A DNA stretch of 64,000 nt from Litorilinea aerophila (GCF_006569185.2 NZ_VIGC02000015.1:1-64000), one strand, 5' to 3'. Shown: positions 1 to 12,287, counted from the stretch's first letter. Notes: generated by a model from the letters alone, not told the origin. A program made the numbers and translations.

Positions 1-327
1 AGGTCCGGTCTCCTGGCCGGACAATGGAGCGACAGCGCTTCATGCACCCATGTCACGCAGGGATGCGCGACCTGCGTCGCAGGCCGCAGGTCCGGTCTCC
101 TGGCCGGACAGTGGGGCGACAGCGCCTTCTGCCCCCCCGTCACGCAGGGATGCGTGACCTACGGTGCAGGCCGCAGGTCCGGTCTCCTGGCCGGACAATG
201 GAGCGACAGCGCTTCATGCACCCATGTCACGCAGGGATGCGCGACCTGCGTCGCAGGCCGCAGGTCCGGTCTCCTGGCCGGACAGTGGGGCGACAGCGCC
301 TCCTGCACCCCCGTCATGCAGGGATAT
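1..327. repeat. Tandem array of an 87-bp palindromic repeat (family A), about 3.8 copies
   Basis: The same 87-bp unit starts at 1, 88, 175 and 262; the last copy decays near 327. Copies 1 and 3 are nearly identical, as are 2 and 4, so the array looks like duplication of a two-unit block. Each unit holds two inverted repeats: a GGTCCGG/CCGGAC pair and a GTCACGCA/TGCGTGAC pair (perfect in copy 2, 139-158). Single or tandem relatives lie at 4738-4818 and 7151-7498. The 87-bp length is 29 codons, so one frame stays open through it, but I see no sign of a real gene. Confidence 0.9.
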
Positions 328-708
328 AGAGGCGCACGGCCGCGCTTCTACTGATTATACGCCACAGGAGGCAGGCCGGACAAGAGACAAGGCGGGGTGG
401 CGGGAGGTGGGATGTGTCCCAGACTCGTCAAAGGGACGACCCCCCGCGACGCCAAGCCCGTCCCTCGCCCCCCTCCCCAATCACGTGGAGCCGACATCCT
501 GCCCTGAAAAAGAACGCAGATTCCGCTGTATTCATCCCCGCGGCGCAACGAAGTGGCACGAAGAACTCACATGCCGGGTCAGGCGATGACAGCGGTCAAA
601 TTCGCCAAAACGCCCCATTCGTGATAGATTGCTAGCGTGCATCCCGTTCTGGGGAACCTGCGTGGGAAGCCTGCCGCCGGGCAGCGCCTTCCCCACCCGC
701 TGGTGAGG
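328..708. other. Intergenic stretch without a recognisable gene
   Basis: No convincing coding frame is present between the repeat array and the first gene. The 17-mer CATCCTGCCCTGAAAAA at 495-511 recurs at 4696-4712, also between genes. A promoter for the downstream gene probably lies in the AT-richer part near 590-635, but I could not assign boxes with confidence. Confidence 0.5.
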
Positions 709-1698
709 ATGGTTTCTGGCATGATGGCCATAGCACGTCGACTCCTGAAATGGGTGCAGCCCCTGATGGTGGCTGTCGCCGCGCTCTTCATCGCCTTCCT
801 GATCGTGGGGCAGTGGCAGGCCCTGCGCCAGCACGCCTGGCAGCTCCATGGCGGCTGGCTGGCCCTGGCCACTACCCTGCTGCTGGCTGCCTGGTCCCTG
901 GAGATTGCCATCTGGCGCCATCTGCTGGCCCTGCTGGGGGGGCATCTTCCCCTGGATGTGGCAGGCCGCATCTGGTTTCTCAGCGCCGTGGTGCGCTATA
1001 TTCCCGGCAACATCTGGCACCCCCTGAGCATGACCGTCTACGGCCAGCGCTGGGGCATCCGGCCCGAAGCCACCGTCACCAGCATCGCCCTCTACCAGGC
1101 CATCATCCTGCTGGCCGTGGCCCCCATCGCCGCCCTCTACTTTGCCCTCACCGGCAACTGGGGGCTGTTGACCAGCAGCCTGGGCAGCCTGACCCCCGGA
1201 CTGGTGCCGCTCCTGTTGGCGCCGGTGGCCCTCTTCCTGTTGCGGCCCCAGTGGCTGCTGCACCTGACCAACTGGGGGCTGCGACGGCTGGGGCGCACCA
1301 CCCTGGAGACCCGGCTGTCCAGCCGGCGGCTGTGCTGGCTGTTGACCCTGGCTGCAGGGGACTGGCTGCTGTGGGGAGGCTGTTTTGCCGCCCTGACCTT
1401 TGGCCTGGGCGACTACTCCGCCGCCCGCCTGGCCGAGCTGCTCCCCCATCTGGTGGCCGCCTACCCCATCGCCTATGCTGTGGGTTTCCTCAGCCTGCTC
1501 ACGCCCAGCGGTTTTGGCGTGCGGGAGGGGGCGTTTCTGGTCCTGTTGGCCCCCCTGCTGGACGGCGCCGTGGTTACCGTCATTGCCCTGGCCATGCGCC
1601 TCTTCACGGCCGTGGGCGAGGCGGTCATGGCCCTGCTCAGCCTCCTGATGGAGCGCCACCAGGCCGCCCATGCCCTGGGCCTGGCACCCAGAAAGTAA
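709..1698 (+). CDS. Flippase-like polytopic membrane protein (lysylphosphatidylglycerol synthase TM / UPF0104 type)
   Basis: The protein of about 329 residues is almost entirely hydrophobic helices, seven or eight in number. It resembles the membrane domain of the lysylphosphatidylglycerol synthase/AglD family, members of which move lipid-linked intermediates. Typical marks are the WxHPLS-like segment after VRYIPGNIWH (about residue 100) and the late TPSGFGVREG segment (about residue 265), which matches the conserved P-x-G-x-G-x-R-E motif of this family. I chose the ATG at 709 because GGTGAGG precedes it; a GTG at 637 and an ATG at 721 are alternatives. A large GT-C glycosyltransferase gene follows about 95 bp downstream, so a joint role in cell-surface glycan or lipid export is a reasonable inference. 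Confidence 0.75.
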   Translation: MVSGMMAIARRLLKWVQPLMVAVAALFIAFLIVGQWQALRQHAWQLHGGWLALATTLLLAAWSLEIAIWRHLLALLGGHLPLDVAGRIWFLSAVVRYIPGNIWHPLSMTVYGQRWGIRPEATVTSIALYQAIILLAVAPIAALYFALTGNWGLLTSSLGSLTPGLVPLLLAPVALFLLRPQWLLHLTNWGLRRLGRTTLETRLSSRRLCWLLTLAAGDWLLWGGCFAALTFGLGDYSAARLAELLPHLVAAYPIAYAVGFLSLLTPSGFGVREGAFLVLLAPLLDGAVVTVIALAMRLFTAVGEAVMALLSLLMERHQAAHALGLAPRK

Positions 1699-1792
1699 CG
1701 TCGAAGGAGCCATCGCGCCGCCGGGCGGGTCTCCCCCGCAGGTTGCGAGCATGCCCCGCCGGGTGGCGCGATGCCATTTGTCACGGAAATCG

Positions 1793-4663
1793 ATGCAGGA
1801 GCGAGCGAAACAAGTCTTCTGGCTGGCGGTCGTCGCCTTCACCGTGCTGGGTTTTGGCCTGCGCCTCTACCGGCTGGAGGCCCAGAGCCTCTGGTACGAC
1901 GAGGGGGTGACGGCGGATATTGCCCGGCGCAGCCTGGCGGAGTTGACCCGCTGGACGGCCGGCGACATCCAGCCGCCCCTCTACTACTACGTGGTGGCCG
2001 CCTGGGGCCGCCTGGCCGGCTGGAGCGAATGGAGCCTGCGCTTCCCGTCCGCCTTCTTCGGCACCCTCACCATCCCCCTGCTGGCCCTGCTGGCCAGGGA
2101 GGTAACCCGGCAGCGGCTGGCCGGCATCCTGGCCGCGGCCATCGGCGCCGTCCATCCGTTGCTCCTGTACTACAGCCAGGAAGCCCGCATGTACGCCATG
2201 TTGACCGCCCTGGGCGTCCTCCTGGGCTACCTGGTGGTGCATGGCGCCTGGCACCGGGAAGATCGCTGGCGCCACTGGACCAGCTATGTGCTGGTGGCCA
2301 CGGCCGCGGTCTACACCCACTATTTCGCCTTCTTTTTGCTCCTGGCCCTGGGTGTCACCTTCCTGCTGGACCACTGGCTGGGCAACTGGCTGACGGGCCG
2401 GCACCTGCGGGCGCTGGCCGCGGGGCGTCCCCAGCCGGGGCTGGATCCGGCCCGGCCCTCTCCGTTTACCCCATTTCTGCTGGGCAACGGCGCCGTCCTG
2501 GGCCTCTACCTGCCCTGGTTCACCGTGCTCCTGAACCGGCTCTCGGTGGACTCCAGCTACTGGGAAGGAAGCCTGAAGCTGTGGGAGGCCCTGCGCCATG
2601 TGGCCATCAGCTTCGTTGCCGGAGAGACCGTGCTGGAGGCAGAGGCGGTCCGCCTGCTGTTGCCCTATGGGCTCATCACCCTGGTGGCCATGGCCGCGCT
2701 GCTCTGGCGGGGAAACCACCGCTGGCGGGTGGTCCACTACGGCCTCCTGTGGCTGATCCTGCCCCTGCTGGCCATCCTGATCCTGGCCGCCATGGTGCCC
2801 AAGTTCAACGCCCGCTACGCCATGATCGCGCTGCCCGGTCTGATCCTGTTGTGGAGTGGGGGGCTGGCAGAGCTCATGGCGCCGGCCGCCCATCCCCTCG
2901 CGGACAGGCGGGCCGGCCTTTTGGCGGCCTACCTGCCCACCAGCCTGGGCCTGCTGTTGTCCCTGCCCCTCTTCCTGGGCTTCCTCTACGCCGACCGCAA
3001 CTGGTTCTACGACCCGGCCTTCACCAAGGCGGAATGGCGCCAGGTGAGCCAGTTCATCCGCCAGCGCATGGACGAAGAACGGGCGGCCGGCCAGGCGGTC
3101 TCCCCGCTGGTGGTTCTGGTGAGTGGCCATGCCTGGCCCGTCTGGAACTACTACGCGCCCGACATGCCCCCCCTGCGCCTTCCCCAGTTGGAGATCCTGG
3201 ACGTCAACGCGGTGCTGGACTTTGCCGAGACGGCCCAGGCCCTGCGCACCGCGCTGCGGGGGAAGACCGACGTCTGGCTGGTGGAATGGCAGCACGACGT
3301 GGTGGATCCCATGAACCTGGTGCCCCTGCAGCTCCAGCTGGCCGGGCGGGAGGAGCGGATCAAGCGGGAGTTCTGGCACATCCAGCTGCGCCACTACACC
3401 CAGATCCACGCCGAGAAGGTGTTGATGCGCTCGCCGGCGGTGACGCCCGAAAGCATCAACTTCGGCAACCAGATCTACCTGTTGGACTACACGGTCGCGG
3501 CCAACGGTGACCTGCTGCTCTTCTGGCAGCTCCATCCCCAGCACAGCGAGCCGCCGCCGGACCTCCACATCACCGGCAACACCTTCACCGCCGATGGCAT
3601 CCCCTTCTTTCGCATGGAAGATCGCCGGCCGGCCGGGTACCCCTACCCCACCTTCCGCTGGCGGCCCGACCAGGTGACCGTGGGGCGCATCCCGGCCGAT
3701 GAGTGGGCCGGCCCTGGCGCGCTGCCGGGCACCTACCGCTTCCGCCTGGGGGTCTACGAGGCCGAAGGCGACCTCACCGGGCTGGACATCCTGGGGCGGC
3801 AGGGGCAGCCCCTGGGCAAGCACGTGATCCTGGACGCCGACCTGCCCCAGGCCACCCGGGGACCCGACGAGATGGACAAGGCGGCCGCGGTCCAGCTCAT
3901 TCCCGATCTCTTCATTCAGGCCTCTACCCTGGCAGAAGAGGCCGAGCCTGGCCAGGCCTTCGGCCTGGAGATCCACTGGTATGCAGAGGAGAAGATGCCG
4001 GGCGATTACCGGCTGCGGGTCCGCTGGCGCCAGCGTAGCGACAACCGCCTGGTGGGCGAGCAGGAGCTGCCCATGCCCACCACCCTGCCCACCAGCCAGT
4101 GGGAAGACGACCAGCGCATCCGCACCATCCACCAGCTGCGGCCGCCCCTCAACCTAGCGCCGGACGACTACTGGCTGGAGGTGGGGCTGACGGCGCCGGA
4201 GAGCACCTTTGCCCGGCTACCCTTCCGGGTCCTGGGCAGTACCCGCCTCTTCACGCCGCCCCCCTTTGCCACGCCCGTCGGCGAGGATTTCGGCGGCGTC
4301 CTGCGCCTGCTGGGGATCATCGAGCCCCTGGCGGCGACCGTGCCGGCCCGGGACCAGATGGTCTTTACCCTGGTCTGGCAGGCCCTGGACCGCCCCGCCG
4401 CGGACTACAGCACCAGCATCCAGTGGCTGGGGTCGGACGGCAAGCCCGCCGCCCAGGTGGACCTGAGCCTGCCCGGCGGGTCGTCCAACTGGATCCCCCA
4501 GCAGGTGGAATTGCAGACCCTGATCACGGCCGCCCCTGCGGAGCCCGGCGACTACCGGCTGGTGGTGGTGGTTTATGACGCCAATGGAGAAAACCTGCCC
4601 CGCCTGTTGACCCACCAGGGCCGTGATATGCTGGAGCTGGGGACGGTGTCGGTGACGCCGTGA
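1793..4663 (+). CDS. Large GT-C type membrane glycosyltransferase (family 39 / PMT-like) with C-terminal soluble region
   Basis: This 956-residue protein begins with a transmembrane helix followed by the LWYDEG segment (about residue 35) whose Asp-Glu pair matches the catalytic acidic motif in the first external loop of GT39/ArnT-like enzymes. About a dozen membrane helices follow up to roughly residue 410, including the SQEARMY segment that is conserved in this family. The remaining half is soluble and contains beta-rich, Ig-like stretches of unknown role, as in many long Chloroflexota homologues. The expected reaction is transfer of a sugar from a polyprenyl phosphate donor outside the membrane; acceptor unknown. 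The ATG at 1793 is placed just before the first helix; upstream in-frame codons are possible starts but look non-coding. It follows the flippase-like gene in the same direction. Confidence 0.75.
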   Translation: MQERAKQVFWLAVVAFTVLGFGLRLYRLEAQSLWYDEGVTADIARRSLAELTRWTAGDIQPPLYYYVVAAWGRLAGWSEWSLRFPSAFFGTLTIPLLALLAREVTRQRLAGILAAAIGAVHPLLLYYSQEARMYAMLTALGVLLGYLVVHGAWHREDRWRHWTSYVLVATAAVYTHYFAFFLLLALGVTFLLDHWLGNWLTGRHLRALAAGRPQPGLDPARPSPFTPFLLGNGAVLGLYLPWFTVLLNRLSVDSSYWEGSLKLWEALRHVAISFVAGETVLEAEAVRLLLPYGLITLVAMAALLWRGNHRWRVVHYGLLWLILPLLAILILAAMVPKFNARYAMIALPGLILLWSGGLAELMAPAAHPLADRRAGLLAAYLPTSLGLLLSLPLFLGFLYADRNWFYDPAFTKAEWRQVSQFIRQRMDEERAAGQAVSPLVVLVSGHAWPVWNYYAPDMPPLRLPQLEILDVNAVLDFAETAQALRTALRGKTDVWLVEWQHDVVDPMNLVPLQLQLAGREERIKREFWHIQLRHYTQIHAEKVLMRSPAVTPESINFGNQIYLLDYTVAANGDLLLFWQLHPQHSEPPPDLHITGNTFTADGIPFFRMEDRRPAGYPYPTFRWRPDQVTVGRIPADEWAGPGALPGTYRFRLGVYEAEGDLTGLDILGRQGQPLGKHVILDADLPQATRGPDEMDKAAAVQLIPDLFIQASTLAEEAEPGQAFGLEIHWYAEEKMPGDYRLRVRWRQRSDNRLVGEQELPMPTTLPTSQWEDDQRIRTIHQLRPPLNLAPDDYWLEVGLTAPESTFARLPFRVLGSTRLFTPPPFATPVGEDFGGVLRLLGIIEPLAATVPARDQMVFTLVWQALDRPAADYSTSIQWLGSDGKPAAQVDLSLPGGSSNWIPQQVELQTLITAAPAEPGDYRLVVVVYDANGENLPRLLTHQGRDMLELGTVSVTP

Positions 4664-4873
4664 CCCGCTCCGATGCCGTTCGAACGCGGCGTCGGCATCC
4701 TGCCCTGAAAAAATGGCACACGGATGGACACGGATTGGCAGGTCGGTCTCCGGGCCGGACATCCGCACCCAACGGGACGGGACCCCATGTCACGCATCCC
4801 TGCGTGACCTGCTACAGTAGGACGGAGCCGCATCTGAGGATGCCCACTCCACCAAGGGAAACAGGTGAAAGCG
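4664..4873. repeat. Intergenic region with a single copy of repeat family A
   Basis: A copy of the two-hairpin family A element occupies 4738-4818, with a perfect GTCACGCA/TGCGTGAC inverted repeat at 4789-4796 and 4801-4808. Just before it, 4696-4712 repeats a 17-mer also found at 495-511. The element lies between the glycosyltransferase and the polyphosphate kinase gene and could form a strong mRNA hairpin there. Confidence 0.75.
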
Positions 4874-7147
4874 ATGAGCCGAGATGAACGGATCGACGGC
4901 ATGACCAACGCCGTGACCCGGCCGGCAGCCCGCCCCCCGGCCGATACGGCGGCCGGGGATGGCGGCCAGAAGGCCATCCCCGCCGGCCTGAACTTTTCCG
5001 TGCCCAAAGCGGTGGCGCCTCGGCCGGTGCCAGCCGACGCCGGGCTGGATGACCCCACCCTGTACTTCAACCAGGAGCTGAGCTGGATCGACTTCAACTG
5101 GCGGGTGCTGGCCATGGCCCTGGACGAACGCACGCCCCTCCTGGAGCGGGTCCGCTTCCTGGCCATCACCGCCAGCAACCTGGACGAATTCACCCAGAAG
5201 CGCATCGGTGGCCTGAAACGACAGGAAGCCGCCGGCGTCCGTCGCCTGAGCCTGGACGGGCGCACCCCTTCGGAACAGCTGGCCCTCCTCCGCCAGGCCA
5301 TCCTGGTGATGCATCGCACCATGACCGCCACCTGGGAGGAAACCCTGCGCCCCCTCCTGCGGGAGCAGGCCGGGGTGGAAATCTGCCGCTACGAAGATCT
5401 CCACCCCCATCAGCAGGAACAGCTCTACGCCTACTTCCGCCGTCAGATCTACCCCATCCTGACGCCCCTGGCCGTGGATCCGGGCCACCCGTTCCCGTTC
5501 ATCTCCAACCTGAGCCTCTCCCTGGCCATCATCCTGCGCCACGGCCGGCGGGAGAGCACCCACTTCGCCCGGGTCAAAATTCCGGTGAAGCGCTGGGTGG
5601 AGGTGCCGCCCCCCCCAGATGCCGGGAAAGATGACTCCATCCGCTACCGCTTCCTGCCGGTGGAACAGCTGATCGCCCACCACATCGGCGAACTTTTCCC
5701 GGGCATGGAGGTGGTGAGCGTCCACCCCTTCCGCATCACCCGCAACGCCGACATCCTGCGGGACGAAGAGGAGGCCGACGACCTGCTGCAGATGATCTCC
5801 GAGGAGCTGCGGGAGCGCCGCTTTGCGCCTGTGGTCCGGCTGGAGGTGGACCAGGCCATGCCTGAGTACGACCGGGAGCTGCTCATCCGGGAGCTGGACC
5901 TGGTGCCCGACGATGTCTACGAAGTGAACGGTATGCTGGACCTGACCGACTGCTTTGCCATCGCCGACCTGAACCTGCCCCACCTGAAGTTCGAGCCGTG
6001 GGAGCCGGCCATCCCCTATGTGCTCCTCCACGAGGGGGAGACCAAGGAGACCCGGGACATCTTTGCCATCATCCGCCGGGGGGATCTGCTCATCCACCAC
6101 CCGTATGAGTCATTCACGGCCAGCACCCAGCGCCTCATCGAGGAGGCCGCCGCGGACCCCAAGGTGCTGGCCATCAAGCAGACCATCTACCGCACGTCGG
6201 ACGAGTCGCCCATTGTCAAGGCGCTGATCCAGGCCAGCGAACGGGGCAAACAGGTGGCCGTGCTGGTGGAGGTCAAGGCCCGCTTTGACGAGGCCAACAA
6301 CATCGAATGGGGCCGCATGCTGGAAAACTCGGGCGTCCACGTGGCCTATGGCCTGGTGGGCCTGAAGACCCACGCCAAGGCGACCCTCATCGTGCGCCGA
6401 GAAGGAGACACCCTGCGCACCTACTGCCACATCGGCACGGGCAACTACAACCCCAAGACGGCCCAGCTCTACACCGACCTGAGCTACTTCACCTGCAAGC
6501 CGGCCCTGGGGCGGGATCTGGTCAACCTCTTCCACTACCTCACCGGCTACGCGCCGGACCAGCGCTATGAGCAGGCCCTGGTCGCGCCTCAACAGATGCG
6601 GGGCCGCTTTCACCAGCTCATTGAAAACGAGATCCGCTTCCAGCAGGAGCACGGCAACGGCCGCATCATCGCCAAGATGAACGCCCTGGACGACAGCCGC
6701 ATCATCCAGGACCTCTACCGGGCCTCCCAGGCCGGCGTCCAGATCGACCTGATCGTGCGGGGCCACTGCTGTCTCCGGCCCCAGCTCCCCGGCTACAGCG
6801 ACAACATCCGGGTCATCAGCATCCTGGGGCGCTTCCTGGAGCACGACCGCATCTACTACTTCCACAACAACGGCGAGCCCCTGGTCTTCCTGGGCAGCGC
6901 AGATTGGCGCACCCGCAACCTGAAATACCGGGTGGAGCTCATCACGCCGGTCCATGAGCCGGCCCTGCAGCAGCGGCTGATCCGCATCCTGGAGATGGCC
7001 CTGGAGGACAACCGCCTGGCCTGGGATCTGGACGCGGAGGGCCGCTACACCCTGCGGATGCCGCCTTCTCCCCAGGAGACGCGGAATTTCCAGGAGCGAT
7101 TGATGCAACTGGCCATCCAGCGGGCGCGAAAACCCCTGGTCCTGTGA
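4874..7147 (+). CDS. ppk1: Polyphosphate kinase 1
   Basis: Polyphosphate kinase reversibly moves the terminal phosphate of ATP onto inorganic polyphosphate. The 757-residue product has the full family layout: an N-terminal helical domain starting near FNQELSWIDFN, a head domain, and two phospholipase-D-like catalytic domains. The autophosphorylated histidine is in GLKTHAK (His500) and the second catalytic histidine in VRGHC (His631). The tail also carries the FLGSADWRTRNL motif. The N-terminus is about 50 residues longer than in E. coli and low in complexity. ATG 4874 is preceded at a good distance by AGGTGA; GTG 4865 in the same frame is an alternative. The gene stands alone between two repeat elements; no exopolyphosphatase gene is adjacent. 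Confidence 0.95.
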   Translation: MSRDERIDGMTNAVTRPAARPPADTAAGDGGQKAIPAGLNFSVPKAVAPRPVPADAGLDDPTLYFNQELSWIDFNWRVLAMALDERTPLLERVRFLAITASNLDEFTQKRIGGLKRQEAAGVRRLSLDGRTPSEQLALLRQAILVMHRTMTATWEETLRPLLREQAGVEICRYEDLHPHQQEQLYAYFRRQIYPILTPLAVDPGHPFPFISNLSLSLAIILRHGRRESTHFARVKIPVKRWVEVPPPPDAGKDDSIRYRFLPVEQLIAHHIGELFPGMEVVSVHPFRITRNADILRDEEEADDLLQMISEELRERRFAPVVRLEVDQAMPEYDRELLIRELDLVPDDVYEVNGMLDLTDCFAIADLNLPHLKFEPWEPAIPYVLLHEGETKETRDIFAIIRRGDLLIHHPYESFTASTQRLIEEAAADPKVLAIKQTIYRTSDESPIVKALIQASERGKQVAVLVEVKARFDEANNIEWGRMLENSGVHVAYGLVGLKTHAKATLIVRREGDTLRTYCHIGTGNYNPKTAQLYTDLSYFTCKPALGRDLVNLFHYLTGYAPDQRYEQALVAPQQMRGRFHQLIENEIRFQQEHGNGRIIAKMNALDDSRIIQDLYRASQAGVQIDLIVRGHCCLRPQLPGYSDNIRVISILGRFLEHDRIYYFHNNGEPLVFLGSADWRTRNLKYRVELITPVHEPALQQRLIRILEMALEDNRLAWDLDAEGRYTLRMPPSPQETRNFQERLMQLAIQRARKPLVL

Positions 7148-7150
7148 CGG

Positions 7151-7498
7151 CCTTCCTGCCGGCGAGCCCGCACCCCTTGCCGTAGGTCCGGCCTCCCGGC
7201 CGGACAGCGGTGCCGGGGCCCCTGTCACGCAAGGAGGGGTGACCTGCCTCCCTGCACGGACCACCCCCTTCCTGCCGGCGAGCCCGCGCCCCTCCTCGTA
7301 GGTCCGGCCTCCCGGCCGGACAGCGGTGCCGGGGGCCCTGTCACGCAAGGAGGGGTGACCTGCCTCCCTGCACGGACCACCCCCTTCCTGCCGGCGAGCC
7401 CGCACCCCTTGCCGTAGGTCCGGCCTCCCGGCCGGACAGCGGTGCCGGGGGCCCTGTCACGCAAGGAGGGGTGACCTGCCTCCCTGCACGGACCACCC
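7151..7498. repeat. Tandem array of a 116-bp palindromic repeat (family A relative), three copies
   Basis: Three almost identical 116-bp units begin at 7151, 7267 and 7383. Each contains the GTCCGGCC...GGCCGGAC hairpin and a GTCACGCA...GGTGACC block, so the core is the same two-hairpin element as at 1-327 and 4738-4818, but the amplified unit and its period differ. The array fills the space between convergent ppk1 and the DUF983 gene. Confidence 0.9.
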
Positions 7499-7513
7499 TT
7501 TTTTACAGAGGAA

Positions 7514-7915
7514 TCATGCATCTGGCTCCGGTGCGGAACCCGGGATCCGCCTGGGATCCAACATCTGGTCCACGTGCATCCACAGGATGCGGGAATAGCG
7601 GAAGACCAGGGGCCAGAGGAGCAGGATCTCCGCCGCCATCACCCCGGTGAACAAGGCGGTGGACGCGCCCGTCAGGTAGAGGTACAGGGCCGAAGGTGCC
7701 AGCACCACAAAGCCCAGGGCATAGGCGAAGAACATGGCGTTGAGGAAAAATCCCGTCTCCCGCTCGAACTGGATGCCACAGCGGGGGCAGGTCTTGTGCA
7801 TGTGCAGGAGCCCGTCAAAGGGCTTCCCTTCCAGGCAGACGGGGCAACGCTGGAGGAGGATGGCCAACAGGCGATTGCGGCTGGCCGAAATGGGCTGACG
7901 GGTATCTTGGTTCAA
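7514..7915 (-). CDS. DUF983-type small zinc-ribbon membrane protein
   Basis: The 133-residue product carries two CPxC-type pairs (CPVC near residue 24 and CPRC near 43), which form a zinc-ribbon-like N-terminus. Two hydrophobic helices follow (about residues 60-82 and 88-106). This layout and the GLL..H..CPRCG..FERETGFFLNAMF segment match the DUF983 family, which often accompanies cytochrome oxidase assembly genes, although here ctaG lies 12 kb away. No other start fits, so a TTG codon at 7915 with GGAG upstream is taken as start. Function is unknown. Confidence 0.75.
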   Translation of the reverse strand: MNQDTRQPISASRNRLLAILLQRCPVCLEGKPFDGLLHMHKTCPRCGIQFERETGFFLNAMFFAYALGFVVLAPSALYLYLTGASTALFTGVMAAEILLLWPLVFRYSRILWMHVDQMLDPRRIPGSAPEPDA

Positions 7916-7933
7916 GGGACATCACTCCGAAAT

Positions 7934-7961
7934 GGGCCACAGGCGTTCGTGCCTGTGGCCC
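7934..7961 (-). terminator. Strong hairpin downstream of ileS
   Basis: GGGCCACAGGC at 7934-7944 pairs perfectly with GCCTGTGGCCC at 7951-7961 around a 6-nt loop. It lies between the ileS stop and the DUF983 start on the same strand. There is no long T run after it, so it could be a terminator, a transcript-stabilising hairpin, or both. Confidence 0.5.
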
Positions 7962-8037
7962 ACCAGTGCAGTACAAGCTTACCCAGAGGCATCAGGACGG
8001 CTCTTCCCCTGGCTTTCTCCTCTGCAAGAGAGGCGCG

Positions 8038-11220
<3,183 letters not shown>

Positions 11221-11282
11221 GGTAATTATCCTGTGCCTCCTCCCGAAGAGCTATCCCTGTCACAGTTCATTTTCAGGCCGGG

Positions 11283-11798
11283 TCATTCCCGGGGCCCCAG
11301 CCCGGCCAGCCCATCCGGCGGGGTCCAGCCCCAACCCAACCGATAGAGTCCCCGCTCCACCCAGATGGCATAGCTGCTGTGGGCCCACTCCTCCGGGCGC
11401 GCCACCTGGCCATGGCGGACCGGGTCATAGTGGATGTAGTCCAGATGCAGGCGCTGTTGCTCCTCTCCCCGCACTTGACAGAGCTGGTAGCCCGTCTGCC
11501 AGACCAGCACAGGCTCGGGCATGCCCAGCAGCTGCTGGTAATCCCGGGCGAAGCGCTGCTGCACCGCAGCCACGATGCGATGGACGGTGGCGGGGGGCTG
11601 GGGCTTCATCAGCCAGTGGAAGTGATCCGGCAGGATCACGTAGCCCACGGTCAGGAAGGGCCACCGCTGCTTGATGCCATTCAGCACGGTACGCAACAGG
11701 TGTACGGCCGTCCCATCGGCCAGGACGGGCTCGCGGCGAAAGGTCCGGCAAGTGACGAAGAGCGTCTCATCTGGCAGGTATCGCCGATAGTCGGCCAT
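11283..11798 (-). CDS. REP-associated tyrosine transposase-like protein (RAYT, Y1_Tnp family)
   Basis: This 171-residue protein belongs to the HUH single-strand transposases of the IS200/RAYT group. The HUH metal-binding pair is seen as DHFH (His59 and His61) in the stretch VILPDHFHWLM. A later DYIHYDPVRHG segment corresponds to the YIHxNPVRAG signature of RAYTs. The full domain appears intact, with no frameshift. RAYT proteins are single-copy 'domesticated' transposases linked to dispersed palindromic repeats; several such repeat families are in this window. The gene sits between the T-box terminator and ileS, in the same direction, with GAAGGGGATGGGCG before its ATG, so it is probably co-transcribed with ileS. 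No flanking direct repeats or left/right ends typical of an IS200 insertion were recognised. Confidence 0.85.
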   Translation of the reverse strand: MADYRRYLPDETLFVTCRTFRREPVLADGTAVHLLRTVLNGIKQRWPFLTVGYVILPDHFHWLMKPQPPATVHRIVAAVQQRFARDYQQLLGMPEPVLVWQTGYQLCQVRGEEQQRLHLDYIHYDPVRHGQVARPEEWAHSSYAIWVERGLYRLGWGWTPPDGLAGLGPRE

Positions 11799-11874
11799 CG
11801 CCCATCCCCTTCACCCAACTTCTGACCGCGGGTCCATCCTCCAGCCGTCCCTGTCGCCGACGGGACAGGGGATC

Positions 11875-12281
11875 AAAAAAAGCCCTCCCCACAACGGGGA
11901 CGGGCTTCAAGTCCGCGGTACCACCCCGGTTCCCATGGACCAGCCTTTCTGGCCATGGACACCTCGCTGCAGAGCCTGCCGGGCCCCTCGCCCGTACATG
12001 AGTCTGCCGTGGCGGTAACGTGCCACAACCCCGGCGACGCCTACTGGGCCCTTTTGCCCATCGGTGGACAAAAGGGCCGTTCAGGTCGCAGCTCCGGAGG
12101 GATTTTCCGCGCCGCCGGTGTGACCTGGCTTCCACCGTCCCAGGCTCGCTGTGCCCCTGGCCGGCGCGTACTCGTCTCCATCAACGCTATTGTGCGCTAT
12201 TGTGATCGTTGCTTCTATTGTACTCGCTGTTTTACGATGGTTTCAGCGCGCTGCCACCGCGCGCCTTCCAGCGCAAAACTG
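11875..12281 (-). ncRNA. T-box leader (tRNA-Ile sensing) with intrinsic terminator
   Basis: Read on the minus strand, the conserved T-box sequence GGGTGGTACCGCGG lies at about 11926-11913 and is followed by a hairpin (AGCCCGTCCCC / GGGGAGGGCT, about 11907-11881) and a run of T at 11881-11875. Upstream there is a Stem I-like region with the AGCGAGCC and GGTGGAAGCC elements. The GGAAAATCCC segment carries ATC at 12103-12101, which fits an isoleucine specifier codon. Uncharged tRNA-Ile should pair with the T-box bulge and stop terminator formation. The first downstream gene is the RAYT at 11798, then ileS. Exact 5' end is inferred from the promoter at 12288-12316. Confidence 0.92.
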
Positions 12282-12287
12282 GCTGAG

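Noticed and set aside
24-354. Open frames with Arg/Pro-rich repeated peptides across the first 330 bases
   Set aside because: They arise because the 87-bp repeat is a multiple of three. The same kind of repeat elsewhere (116 bp) is not in frame, there is no ribosome-binding site, and more than one frame is open.
11283-11798. A recent IS200-type insertion
   Set aside because: No left or right end hairpins or second transposition gene were recognised, and the protein reads as an intact RAYT, which is a single-copy chromosomal class. I keep it as a gene and not as a mobile element.
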